A program made the translations under genes and the position numbers. The notes below the pieces were generated by a model. The model was not told the origin of the DNA. It was given only the letters and a program-made list of their open reading frames with translations, and searched no databases. A stretch of DNA of 64,000 bases from Nageia nagi (taxonomy: Eukaryota; Pinophyta). The DNA lies in the NCBI GenBank assembly GCA_050084985.1, contig JBITNC010000001.1, forward strand, positions 35,526,001-35,590,000, given 5' to 3'. This document shows positions 25,757-38,356 of this stretch, one piece after another (position 1 is the first letter of the stretch; every line of letters starts with the position of its first letter).

Positions 25757-27916
25757 TGGTTATTGATTAATATAGTGTAACCTCAAGGGTTTGGTCTACT
25801 CATGTTCTCCACTTCTTGCAACAATAGATTCCTTGAAAAAGCAAAAGGTGATGGGAATTCACTCATGTAAATCTTTTGCTTAATATTCAGTTATAGGTCG
25901 ATCCTATCTATGTTTAGGTCAAAAGTAATAGGAAAGAGATAAAAAGGTAAAGAGTAACAAGAAAGAGATAAATAATCAAACAACTAAAATAAAAAATTTA
26001 CAACCCAAACATTATAGTACAAGAAACAACCATATCCAATATAAGAATAGAAAACTACCTCACCCTTGGGGTCTCAAAATCATAATACACAACCATAATT
26101 TGAAGAAAACATTTCATACATAACATTCACAAAACTAATAACAATCACTTTGTTGTAATAGGGCAAAGCATTTATCTATTTGTATTATTATATATGAATT
26201 ACTCTTATAGATTAGGGTAAATTTGTTAGAATGTTCAACCATTTAATTTTAAAACTAGTTATTTATACAACTTCCTCCCCTTTTGGGTGGTTGGATCTCA
26301 TTAATGCTAGTATTGAATGAAACAACTACAATAGTGTTATTTACATAAATGTTACAACTATGGTAGATTGTATAATATAAAATTTTAAATCAACATTAAC
26401 TATCCAAAATTTTTGGATCTTCTAGGGATTTGTAACTTTTAATCAACCATGTCCATAGAGCTACAATATTTTTGACATGTCATTGATTACTCCTTCCAAA
26501 ACCCTATAGCTAATTAAGTTTAGAACTGTTATTGATTGAAAGTAGTACTATGGTAGATTGAGTAGTTGTTTGATTGTATGTTGAATGGTACAATTTGATT
26601 ATTTACTTTATTAGCCTCCATTTACTCCTTTGCAATCTTTATGATGTATACTGTGGATGTTAGTAATTAGAGTAATGATGGTTGGTAGATATTATGTATG
26701 TTTAGATCGAGAAGAACTACCATTGTTATGTGGAAATGAGTTGGTGTTGACACATTAATATGGTCCTAGGTTCAAACACTTAAGATGAAGTGGACCTAGT
26801 GTTATTTCTCATACATTACTCTTCTATTCCCTTGGTGGGCTCTTTATTCTTCTTTTGAGCTTTGTTGATAATCTAGTTTCCTCCAATACCCATTGATTTT
26901 TGTTGAAATTTGTGATGTCATCCTCCAAAATCCCTAAGCACTATTTTGATTTGATTAGGACCTATTGATTTTTGTTGAAACTTATGACATCATCCCTTAA
27001 AATCCTTAGGCACTATTTTGATTTGATCAAGACCTAATAATTTTTGTTGAAACTTGTGATGACATCCTTTAAAATCCTCAAGCTCTATTGATGATTTGGT
27101 TTTCTCTAGGACCCATTGATTTTATCAAAAAAATGTGACATCATTCTTTGAATTCTCTAAGTACTACTGATGATTTGTTTTCTCTAGGACCTATTGATTT
27201 TCTCAAAAAAATATGACATCATGCTTTAAAATCCTTGGGTACTATTGATGATTTAGTTTTCTCCAAGACTTGCTAATTTTTGTTAAAAAATATGATGTCA
27301 TCTCCTAAAATTGCCAAGCTCTATCAATGATCTTAAAGAATCTATGAAACCTACTATCTATTGTGGGACTCACTTATTTTTATTGAAAATTATGATGTCA
27401 TGCTTTGAAATCCCTAGCTCTATTTGTATTTTTTAGAAGTTGAACTCTACATATATATAAAAGTCTTGGACTTTTATGTTAATGATTCTTAGAGACTCTA
27501 AGGTGATAAATATGATTTTGAGCAATTTTGATACATGAATTCTTGGCTACATTTGGAGAAGACAACATGATTTTCAGGTATTCTCAATTTATGGTTATTA
27601 AAGAGTAAAAGAATATAAATTTAACACAAGTGTTTTGATAGAATTTTGGGTGGCTTTATTTACATATTTCCTAGGTATTAAAGGAAGACAAAACTCTTGG
27701 ATGACTTTATTTACAAAATGATTTTTGACACTATAAGGAATAAAAATGTGAATTAGGGGAAAGGTTTAACCAATATAATACATGCAAACTCTAAAATAAT
27801 GGTGATTTCTTGGTACTCTTATATACATAGTTTTTGGGTATTAAGGCAAATGAAATAATAAAGAATAAAGAAAAGTAAGATTACCCATATTTTGAGTATT
27901 ATTTTAGAGGAATACA
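25757..27916 (-). repeat. Element B: 3' LTR
   Basis: About 2.16 kb, colinear with 38357-40501. The end at 27916 is set by shared sequence ending GGAATACA/GAAAACA, so the element-sense LTR starts TGT. It carries an internal 72-99-bp tandem array at 26870-27430 and a TATA-like run at 27451-27462 on the plus strand. Confidence 0.85.
26870..27430. repeat. Element B 3' LTR: tandem array with TGACGTCA-like sites
   Basis: Seven imperfect units. Each carries TGATGTCAT, TGACATCAT or a close variant, at about 26912, 26985, 27057, 27136, 27214, 27293 and 27392. Between them lie shared segments such as CTATTGATGATTT, CTCTAGGACC and TTGATTTT. The two octamer forms are what TGACGTCA, a bZIP-type target, becomes when either CpG strand deaminates. 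Confidence 0.75.
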
Positions 27917-28067
27917 ATCTTTTGGTAGCTCTTAGAGGTATCCACCTATTGGAGAAAATAATTGGTCAACTATTCTCCTAGTGACTTGTCCTAAAGAAGA
28001 TCTAGTCGTAGTATCAATTGCTACCATCATATCTTATGGGAGGAAGGCTTAGATCCTTTTATTAATT

Positions 28068-31000
28068 TCAATATTCTTTATAATCAGGTTGTAAGGGGAT
28101 GAGGGAGGCCTTGATCTTCTTAGTATCTAACTTAAACCCTTCTAAGATATTATTTAGGTTTCCAACATGTAAAAATTTTACAATGGCTTCCTGAGCCAAT
28201 TCATTTATTTGCTGTAAATCTAAGATTTATGTCTCAAAGAAAGATTGCTCCCAAAATTGAATGGTATTGGCTACCCAATTAGTAGCACTACCCTATACAT
28301 TCTCCTCTTCCCATATTTTAGAAGATTTTATTTCAATTAAAGAATTAAAGAATTTATTAACAAATCCTAGCTCTATTATGTGCTGGTGTTTATTTAGATC
28401 CATATTGAATACCAAGCTCTAGAGATCACAAATTTCTTGGATTCTTTTCTAATAAGATTGCTTAGGCCTTGAGGAGACCATTGCAAACTCTTTTTCACTT
28501 AGAATCTTCAATTAGACCTACATTCTCTCTAAGAATTTCCTAGATATGTCTAGATTTTGCTTATGGAGAGCACATTGAGCAAGAAATTCTTTAATAGCTT
28601 GTATTGCTTGTTCTTTGAGTAAGTGCAAGTGAGATAATGTAATTATTTTTTCACCAACTTGTCTACTAATGATTTTCTAAATTTTTTTATTAGTAATAGT
28701 AGCTTTACATTATCTTTTGATAGAATTTTATTTCTACATTGATAGTTTGTATTTTAGCCTCAACTTGCTTAACTTTTGAACATCTACCACTATAGCTTAA
28801 GCTTTAAGTTCTTCTATTATTTGGTCCATAGTGTCTAGCTGATCTTTTGATGTTGTCATGCTCTTATCAAATTTAATTTTTTGCTTCTCTAACTTTATAA
28901 TCAATTCTTTATTCTTATTCTACAACCTTACTATTATTTTATCTTTGAGGGAGCATTCCTTCTTATATTGACCAACTTTCTTATTCAATTTTTCAATTTT
29001 AGTCTCCATTGATTGAAGACTCTTTCTGGTTACCATTGAAGTGTTGAATAGAAATCTAGATTGGTCAATGGTTGGTGCACTTTGCATACTCACATTTATT
29101 ATAGCCATGGGATTCAACTGTAGATGTCCTTCTTTGAAAGGCATTTGAGCAATTTTAATATCTCTTATCTTTATCACTTTGCTTAAAATTCTATACTATT
29201 GTTTAGGCAACATAAGAGATTTATTTACAAAAGTTGCCCAGTCAATGGGCTCCATAATTTGTATATAAAAAATGGATTTTATTTCCTCTTGAAAGGTAAT
29301 TAGAATAAAAGAATGAGAGGAAATAATTTCACCTATAATAGGTGTCTTAGCTTGTTGAATTGATTGAGGAGGCCAGAAGGAGTTAATTATTGGACCTTTG
29401 TTTCAAGATTGACCTCTTCCATTACCTCACCTACTTCTTCAGGCTCATCCATTGGGCCAAAGTCCTTATTAAATTCATCATCATCATATTTATCATATCT
29501 TGGCCCTCCTATATGTGCCAACACTACTATTTCTCTAGCCATAGGTATACTTTCCCCAATTGGCTGAATTTGACTTTATTCTTCTACCGAGGTCTTCTCT
29601 TGCTATTATCTCTAGGCTTGTTCTGTACTATCATCTTTAGTATGTTGTGGCTCTTTAGATTCTTTAGGATTAAGAATTTTTTCTTCTTGCATAACCATCC
29701 TTAGAAGTTATTCCACTCCCTTTGAAGGTGAAAAGATAGTCACTTGTGACTGTGACCTTGCTATGGCTAATTGGGACTTTTTTATGTACCTTTCCATCTT
29801 CTTTAGTTTTTACTCGTTTTGAGCAAGAGTTTGAATCTTTCTTTTCTTCTTAGGAAAGGTTATTAGGAAGAAGTGGTGGTATCTAAGGGGTATTGTTTCC
29901 CTTTCTTTGGAACTTGAATTATATCAACTATCTACTTTATCTACACTATCCTCTCCTCTATAGTGAGTTTCCCATGAAAATGAGGGAGGGTTATCCCAAC
30001 TCTAGTAGTGGATCCTTAGAATAAATCTACCTCTCAATATTTGTCATATTTGAAATTTTCAAATAATTCACCTTCAATATGGTAAATTTTTATGGTGTAT
30101 TCAAATTTGAATCTTGTAAAATAATAAATTTATTGGGACCCCACCTAAGATATGCTAATTAGGTGAGGATCTCTGGGTTGATAATAAAATCTTGCCTCTT
30201 ATTTTCCTAGTTTCTATAGTTTATTATTCCCTCCAAATCCATCCAAGCTTTATTTAAAAGTAAAAATTCCCAATTAGGTTATAATGCTACCTCTCGCTAT
30301 ATTTTATTTACAAAATACTCAATATGGACCCTACTTTTATGTATGAATGTCAAATGTTTCTTGCTAGTCTTATTAATTGGGTTATCTCCCCTGATGGGTC
30401 ATACATCCATGTATTTTCCACCTTATTTAATTTGAAATTTTATATAATAAATTGAGTTATGCTTTTTATACATCCTATCTCTAATAGAGTGAAATTTTTT
30501 GTAGATGTTGGTTTATTTACAATGGAATTGAAATTTCCCCCAACCCCATATTTAGTTTCTATTACATAGATTTTCCTACCCATATCTATTGAATACAACT
30601 TAGAGGTAACATACTTAGGCAAAAAGAATGTTTTATCAAAATATCCATACCTTATTATCAGGTGTGGTCTTTCAAGAAGTACTAATCACCAATTTTATTC
30701 CTACCTTGTAACTCTCTTACTGTGCTCTTGCATAGCCTACTTGGGAATTTTCTAGTCAAAATTTTTACTACAGTTGCATAAAAATTGTCCATAAAATCAA
30801 TTGGCATAAAGGTATCACTAAAGTTAGTTGGCTCAATTGGGAGCCCTGCCTCTACTAGCTTGTCCAAATTTTGATGAAAAAAAAGCCACCATAGATAGGA
30901 AGAATGCCTAAAATTTGACTTCTTATCTTGAATAAGCACATCTTAATTTCTTTTATTATGAAGGCTAGTAAATCATAATAGACATGGATTCTAAAATATT

Positions 31001-31850
31001 ATATGCCATGTGTATCATGGCCTCATCTACTTTTATCGAGGTCTTCTTCCTTAGAATGACCATGAGTGCCTGTAGCAGTTCTCTATCTTTTCTTCTTTCA
31101 AAAAGAGCTATTTGATAGCTCATAAAGAGTTTTTATTTCTTATTTTCTTGGTATATTTCATTAATCCAATTTAGCATATCATCTTGATTGATATAAAAAT
31201 CAAAATTTTCCCTTTTTAAATCAATTTATTTTTTTAATGAAATGTCTAGTCTACTAGAATAGCAAATGCTTAGATAATGGAATTTGGAGAGTAGTCCACA
31301 TCACTTCAAACACTAGTTTTGAATTCTATTCCTCTTTAGTGCCCTTGTACATTCCTATTTGATATCCCTTTTGATGATGCCTATGTGCTAAGGGTATAAG
31401 AGTCAGAGCATGTGAAAGACTCATAAGGCACATAATATGCCAAACCTTGGTCAATCATAACATATCTCCTAGAATAAGCAAGAGATTTTCCTTTTTCAAT
31501 GAATTCAAGAGTCTTTAATCTCAAAAGCACATGGATAGAGTCAACTCTTCATGTATCCATATGATTGATCACTACCATTTAGTCCAATTTACTCCTAATG
31601 CATTCTTAAGATATTCTTCTTGCAAGGAAAGGAAGTCAATGTTGAGTTGCTCTATTTTGCTATAAAGGATGATTTAAAAGTCACCATGATAATCTCATCT
31701 TTTCTTGAACCTTTGGTAATCATTAAAATTATAGTTTGGGTAGTAGGCATTCCTGCAACTTCTCTTTTTTCTCAAGGCAACTTAGCTCTAAAACTTCTTT
31801 GCTTTGAATGCTCTAAAACTTGAGTGTTCAAAATATGCTAAGTGTCAAAC
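28068..31850 (-). pseudogene. Element B: extra sense-strand coding region of unknown function
   Basis: Between integrase and the 3' LTR about 3.8 kb of minus-strand sequence keeps coding character across frameshifts. Segments that read well: DFLSLQEEYLKNALG near 31600; MLNWINEIYQENKK near 31170; open stretches at 30682-30939 (with NFSDTFMPIDFMDNFYATVV) and 30440-30622; a coiled-coil-like part at 28800-29177 (KIEKLNKKVGQYKKE, IIEELKA); and a C-terminal segment ending in a stop at 28068 (NELAQEAIVKFLHVGNL). I do not recognise the protein. Extra ORFs between integrase and the 3' LTR are known in Tat-lineage elements, but usually shorter. Whether it was one or two ORFs cannot be decided by eye. 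Confidence 0.55.
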
Positions 31851-32329
31851 TAAGAGTATGGGAAGAGTTTTATTAATTTAATATTGATAAGATTTCCATT
31901 AATGATAATTACTCCTTAAGGATCTTGAGACCCACTACTATACAAACTTAGTTGGCATAGACTGGATTGGTAATTTCAAAGCATACCAAATTTAATTTGT
32001 TATACTTATATGATGGTTCATGAAATCTTAGAAATATTTTCCTTAAATGCCATTTAATTCAGTTACAGTTGGGTAGCATATAGGCATTAACTCTTTCCTA
32101 AGCTAAATTAAAGTTGAAACTAGGTAGCACATCAACATTAATTCCTAATAAATTTGATCATTAAAAGATATTAAATCTTTTTGAAAATTATGAAATAATT
32201 ATTTTTTTTAATAAAAATAATTATTTATAGTATTTACACTATACAATAACTTGCAGAGAATTCAATTTTACCTCATCACTTGATAATGCTTTAAATAGAT
32301 CCCATGATGGGAATAGGTAATTCTCAAGA

Positions 32330-33210
32330 CCTAGTAACATCTTGTAACTTGAATGCATTATTTTGCATAGCCTAGGTAATGAAATAAGGCCCACTCCAAA
32401 GAGAGTCAAATTTTTGGTGTCTCAGGTTTTATTCTTTCCTCATCCTATTTGAGAACAATATCACCTAGTTCAAACTTCACCCGAGAAGACTTTTTCTTAT
32501 CAAACCATCTCTTGATGATGCTTTGGCAATGCTAGAATGACTCATATGCTCTGTTATGATCTTCCTCTAATTTTAGGAGCTAATCAATTTATATTGTAAT
32601 GGTTTAAAGTCATGATCTTCCATTTCTTGTAGGATTTCCAAAGCTAGTAACTCCATGTGTATTGGCAATACTGGCCTTCTACCATATACTAATGCATACG
32701 AGGATGTCTTTATTCTTAATTTCATACTAATTATATTAACCCATAATGCATAGTCTAATTGTGTATGCCATTGTTTGGTATTCCCTTCAATTGTTCCCTT
32801 GATAATCTAGGTTAGGTTTTTGTTAGTTGATTCAGCTAACCCATTACATTATGGGTAATAGTTTGAGAATAACTAGTAGATTCTGTATTGATCTATAAAG
32901 CTTGATAGATTGCCTTAGTAAATGCCAAACCATTATCTAACACTAGATTTTGTGGGATTCCAAAGTGGGTGATTATTATTTTAATTATTTCTATCACTAT
33001 TTCTTGATCTGCATGTTTGCATGGCATAACCTCTAACCATCTAGTGAAGTAGTCTATAACATCAAAATAAATTTGTGCCTTATTAAGGAATTAGGCCTTA
33101 TGACACCAATAAAGTCCATATCCCATTGTTGAAAAGGCTCTTCCACCACTACTAGTCTAAGATACATGGAAACTTATCTTCTTTTTCTCACAAATCTATT
33201 CATTTGTCAA
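32330..33210 (-). pseudogene. Element B: decayed integrase
   Basis: DDE integrase remnant that would insert the cDNA into the chromosome. Visible: WDMDFIGVIRPNS and HKFIL near 33090 (first Asp), GIPQ..VLDNGLAFT near 32930 (second Asp), and GLAESTNKN near 32830 (the Glu), followed by a C-terminal segment with YALVYGRRPVLPIHMELLA and a distal part near 32400. All three catalytic positions are readable, but frameshifts separate them. Confidence 0.82.
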
Positions 33211-33599
33211 ACTCTTATGCAATCTTAAATGAATCCTAAAATATAGTGGGCTAGTAGTATCCAACTTGTAGCACCTTTGGTACTATAGTTGGTCCATTTT
33301 AGTGCCCACCAAAAAATTTGTAATGAAATTCATGCAATATACTTTAAGATTTATCTTCAATCATGCATCTAATAAGGGTTTGATCAAATTTGTTTTTGTA
33401 TAAATGATCATCTATCATAGCAAATTTAAGGGCATGCAACCTAAACCTTCTTTTTTTTTAATCTATTTAGAACTTTAGGGCACTTACCCATTTGAAAATA
33501 AATAATAATTTGCTTAATCCAATCACTTTCTTGATTGAGTAGTTGTTCATCTTCCATAATAGTAATCATATGTGAAGTTTTATCCATATTATAACATAA

Positions 33600-34960
33600 A
33601 CCCTACCTCTGATCAACTTGGTTAGCTTGATTTCTATATCATATTCCATTATCTTAGTAACCTATCTAGCTCTTCCTTCACCTAGATCGCCTTGTATAAT
33701 GTAATTTCTTACATCTAGATGAATAGTATATACAAGGATTCTATTGTGGGAGACATATTGCTCAAAATTTTTAAGTTTTTTCATAATAGAAAACACTTGC
33801 TTTTATATAAATGAGTACCTTTGTTGGTGTTGATGCAGTGTTTGGCTATGAAAGGCAATTAGGTGTTCCTTATTATTATCATCCTTCTATGTAAGAATTG
33901 TAGCTATGCTCTTGTCTACTTCATGTGCATACATAATGAAATCTTTTGACATATCAGGATTCTTAAGCATTAGAGCTTCAGTTATAGCCTTCTTTATTTC
34001 TTTAAAAGCTATTTTTGCTATGACTAAGAAAGTTCAACATCTTTTTAAAGCATATAAGTGATTGGTGATACAATTTTTGAAAAATTATTAATAAATTTCC
34101 TAACAAAATTAATCTAACAAAGGAATGACTGTAAGGCCTTTTTATTGGATGGGAGTGGAAATGCTTCTATAGCTTTCACTCTATCTAGATCAATTGCAAG
34201 CTCTTCTTTTAAAATAATATGGCTAAGAAGCTTTCCTTGGTTGACCATAAAAATTGACTTTTTTAGGTTGATAGAAATACCAAATTTCATGCATTTTTCA
34301 AAGACTAATCTCAAATGTTCTAGATGATTACTTCTACTTCTAAAGAAGATAGTGATATCATCTAGATAAATCAAAATAATCTTGTTTATTAGCTCACCAA
34401 ATGCATGATCTATGGCTCTTTGAAAAGTAGTTCCTACATTAGAAAGATTAAATGACATCCTTTGAAAAGAAAATGTGCCTCATTGAGTTGTAAATGCTAT
34501 CTTAAATTGATCTTGATCCTTCACCCAAATCTAATTAAATACTAAGTAACCATCTATCATTGAAAATTAATAAGCTTTGACTATTATATATAGGATCTAT
34601 TCCATAGGAGGGAGAGGATAATTATCTTTTAGGGACACTTTATTCAAATTTCTAAAATCAACACAAAGTCTGCTCTCTCCATTTTTCTTTCTTAAGGAAT
34701 TAAATTTGTAACCCAAGAAGAATGCTTAACTGGAAAAATGATTTTTGAATAAAGAAGTTTGATTAACTCCTATTTCATAGCTTCTTCCATTTTTGGATTT
34801 ACAAGTCTTTACTTTTGCCTGTATGGTTTACAATCTAGCTAAAGTTCAATTGTATGTTGGATGACATTTTTGTCATATGTCTTGAGATCATCATAAGTCC
34901 AAGCAATTACTTGGGAAAACTCATGACAAGTCTGACACATAGCAACCTTTTTTGCATCAA
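33600..34960 (-). pseudogene. Element B: decayed RT and RNase H
   Basis: Reverse transcriptase and its attached RNase H. RT starts at about 34740 with [19 protein letters not shown] and DNYPLPPM, and continues in the 114-residue open stretch 34114-34458 with FNLSNVGTTFQRA and the catalytic motif IYLDDITIF. RNase H follows at about 33840-34030 (AFKEIKKAITEALML, KDFIMYAHEVDKSIATIL). The order and motifs are Ty3/gypsy. Stops and a frameshift near 34460 prevent expression. Confidence 0.88.
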
Positions 34961-34961
34961 A

Positions 34962-35153
34962 TCATTCTAAACCAACTTTTATGAATTTACTAGGTTCTAC
35001 CTCCAGCTCAACATAATTCTCATTTGAAATGACTAAATACTTGGCCTTTAGGACATCTTTTAAATCAATTAGTCTTTCAAAAGAGAGCAATCCTTTGGGT
35101 ATTACATTGTTTGTTAGTTGAATGATGTCTAATTCTTGAAAATAATCAAACAT
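34962..35153 (-). pseudogene. Element B: linker before RT
   Basis: A 63-residue open stretch (FDYFQELDIIQL, then a part ending VEPSKFIKVGLE) between the upstream RNase H and RT. It is probably part of the polyprotein linker. No domain recognised. Confidence 0.5.
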
Positions 35154-35384
35154 TTCTTGAGTACCAAAAGTTTGAGCAACTGCTTCATCTATAATGTAAT
35201 TGATAATATGCTCATCTAAGTTAAAAATCTTCTAAAAATTTACAACATCAAGAATTGAAGGCCTACATTGCACTTTGACTCCAAGAGTTCCTCTTTTATG
35301 ATGTGCAAGGTTATAACATGCTCCTTTTCTAGAAAGTACATTATCTATCTAGTTGTGCTTCTTGGGAATAGATACAAAATTGAT

Positions 35385-35695
35385 AGCCAAAAATGATTCC
35401 AATAAGTCCCACACTCTATTCTTATAGTTCTTCAAATAATGGTGTTTAACACTAATCTAATTTTTTACTTGCTTGATAACCAATTTAGAATCATCATAGA
35501 TAATTAGACATATGATACCTAAACTAATTAATTTAGATAACCCTAAATAAAGGGCTTCATATTCAATAGCATTGTTAGTATAGGTTCATGTGAATCAAAA
35601 GAAGAATCTTTTAGTAATACCTTTGGAAGATTTGAGGATGACCCCAACTCCACATCCATGTCTACATTTAGAACCATCAAAATACATCATCCATA
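35385..35695 (-). pseudogene. Element B: extra RNase H located upstream of RT
   Basis: A second RNase H-like domain. It begins WMMYFDGSKCRHGCGVGVIL, contains the TNNA.EYEAL.LGL signature and then ISLGIICLIIYDDSKLVI. These are the hallmarks of the additional (archaeal-type) RNase H of Tat elements: the first Asp in YFDGS, the Glu in EYEAL and the Asp in the YxDSxLV motif are all visible. It precedes RT in B, while the equivalent domain in element C lies after the RT-linked RNase H. Stops interrupt it. Confidence 0.82.
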
Positions 35696-35999
35696 CCTCT
35701 TATTCTTTATCAACAGTAACTGAAATTGGTTGAACTTTTTCATATAGATAATAATTACCCATGCCAGCATCTATGATCTGATAATTCAGATCATTAGTTG
35801 ATAGAACTTTGGTTATCAATAATGATTCTCTTAGTGTATCACTTTCAAATATTTCCATTGATTATGGATCATTTATGCCATTTACTTCATTTATCCTCTT
35901 GAGATGGATAGTTTTAGTGCCCTCATTTAGAATCTTTACCTATTTTTTTTAGAAGGGAAGCATAAGATGACTATAGTCTAAGGCTATATACCCTTCTAA

Positions 36000-36345
36000 T
36001 TTAGTAGTAAATCATCTGGAATGATAAATTCTAAATAGAGGTGGAAGATCAACTACAATAATGTCTTGAATAATGCTAATGTTATGGAAAGCATTCAAGG
36101 TTATTTGAACACCTTTAACACTATTGATAACATTTATTGAGGAAGAATCCAACTGTATGACCCCATCAATGCATCTTGTAATATACAATTTCATTTCATC
36201 TGTAACAACTTTTGGAATAATAGTTATGGTAGCCCTTGTATCAATCATACAATTATTTACTACCCAACCTTCTAATCTTAGGGATAAATATAAAGGTGGG
36301 GGTCTTGTTACACCTACTAGAGCTAGATGGACAACTTAAAAAATA
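36000..36345 (-). pseudogene. Element B: aspartic protease with altered active site
   Basis: A continuous open segment reads through a hydrophobic strand (LEGWVVNNCMID), the active-site triplet, then ATITIIPK and a typical protease body, with LPPLFRIYHSR near the end. The expected D-T-G is D-T-R at about 36234-36242, which would abolish catalysis. Otherwise the spacing fits a gypsy protease. Confidence 0.75.
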
Positions 36346-36399
36346 ATATAGATAATATTTTCTTCATTTATATTTTTTTTACTATTTCTTAATTTTAGA

Positions 36400-38200
36400 G
36401 CTTCTTGCAAAAGGTCTATTTGACCTGGTATATTTAATGCATCAAACATTATCATTCTAGAAGGAGTTTTCTTCAATTCTTCCATAATATTATATAGAGC
36501 ATATGGGATAGACTTACTTGGTTTATTTTGCTAATGTGCTTTGAAATGTTGAGTAGCCTTTTATTTATGATGATCAATGATAAAAGGATATCTTAATGTG
36601 CTAGGTATTTCCTTATCTAGGACTTCTTTTCTTATTATAGTGGGGTTTGTTTCACCCAAGGCACTAGTACTTGGTTTGATAGAATAGTACTTGAATTAAA
36701 TGAGGCTTGATGTCATTGGTTATAAGGATGAGCTAAGGATGTCTTAGCTTTCTTGGGTTTAGGTTGAGGTTGAGTGGGAGATGGATACTATTGAGTGGAT
36801 TGAGGCTACTATGGGTCTGCTAAAGAAGTTGCTCTAGTTTGAACATAATTTGCTTATTCCCCAACAAATCTTAGAACCTAAAAATTGACTATTATGAGGT
36901 TATCAATAGGATCTAAAGTAGGTTCTACCATCTGGTCAAAATGTAACCCTTAATATTAATATTGAATACTACACATGAATTTAGAAAATGAGGAGCTAAA
37001 CATGGTGGACATCATTCCATAATGCTTAAGTAACACCATATGTAGAATTGGTCATAATAGCATTGTCGATTACTTTAGGAGGATTACATTATTCTGGCTA
37101 ATTGACCTTAGGCTAAAATCTTAGTTGATATTATTATCTATCTTCTATAGTTAAAACCATGATTCTACATTTCTTACAGAGTGAGCTTGTTGGATAAAAT
37201 TTTGATAGTTATCTCCAACTACCTTATCCTTTCCTCTTCTTAAGACTTGGGTTTAGTACTAGTACTTGTAGATGCAAGAGCTAGTAATGTTGGTAGCTAA
37301 TTTTGAATAGTAGGTTTGGGAGGAGGTGGTAAGGTGAGAACTCTAAGATGACCTATTTATGGAGTTTACTTAGGAGGTAAACTAGGAAATATAGGCATGA
37401 TCATTCTAGTTAGCATTTTACCAAGGGAAACCAAAGGATGTTTTGTAGTCTAAGCCATTTGATAAACATCTAGGAATGTATCTCCTAACATAACTATAAG
37501 CATATTAAGGTTAAGAATGAAAGCTTTTCGATAATATACCAGAGCCTGAGCATTAGTTGGTCTTATCCTTGCTAGTATGGATTTCCATGTTCTCTTAAAT
37601 TTGATATTAAAATCATCAAAATATTCATGTGATACATGCTATGAGGGTACAAAATGTGTTATCATCATCATATATATAAAACCTTTTAATCGAGACCTAA
37701 CATAACTCTCCCTATGAACTTATAGATTAGGGGTGAGAGTTCTAAACCATTTAGCTGCTTTACCTTCAAAAGGATGTGATAATAACCTTATCATCATAAT
37801 TCCATTAGTGATATCAAATTTTGAAGCTAGTAATGATACATCTTGGCAATGTTCATATGGCATCTTTTCAAAGCCATCATACTTAGGTAAACTTTAAAGG
37901 TTGCTTGAGGTATAGGTGGTGAATTAGCAACTACAACTAAGGAATGACTATTATTCCAAACAGGGAAGTTTGTTAGTTGAGCCATACTTAGAGGACTTAT
38001 AAGATGTGAAGGATTTTCTAAGAATGAGTCAAATGTAATTGATAAAGGGGTAGCTCTTAAAGGGATAAAAGGTGATGCAACTCAAGATATTTTCTATCTA
38101 ATCCTCCTATAGGGGAGTGATAACTCTTGAAATCTAGGCTATTTTAGGGAATTTCTAGCACTTGTAGTTAGCCTACATTCTATAGGTGTTAGGGTTCAAA
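36400..38200 (-). pseudogene. Element B: decayed gag
   Basis: The gag domain is at about 37480-37890 on the minus strand. Readable parts are LPKYDGFEKMPYEHCQDV, RLLSHPFEGKAAKWFRTL, and FDDFNIKFKRTWKSILARI followed by QALVYYRKAF. These fit the retrotransposon-gag domain (substrate-like W-F motif, then a helical region). The parts on either side are too broken to define. No clear zinc knuckle is seen. Confidence 0.75.
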
Positions 38201-38340
38201 AAGTGACTGGTTGATAGTAGAGCCACTAATAAGGTCATAAAAACCTTATCTTGAAGGATCAAATTGATAACCCACTAGATGAAGTTATCAAGCCTAATAA
38301 TGCCCACTAAATATACATTTTAGCTCATATCCCATCGAGT

Positions 38341-38346
38341 GTACCA
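38341..38346 (-). other. Element B: possible primer-binding site end
   Basis: The minus strand reads TGGTACACTCGATGGG from 38346 downward, about 10 bp inside the 5' LTR. TGG is the expected start of a primer site, but I cannot assign a tRNA and the spacer is long. Weak call. Confidence 0.3.
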
Positions 38347-38356
38347 AAAATAAAAT

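Noticed and set aside
34145-34327. 60-residue plus-strand open frame opposite the B reverse transcriptase
   Set aside because: It is the complement of a well-supported RT domain, so it is a shadow frame. The same applies to many plus-strand frames over 56-61 kb.
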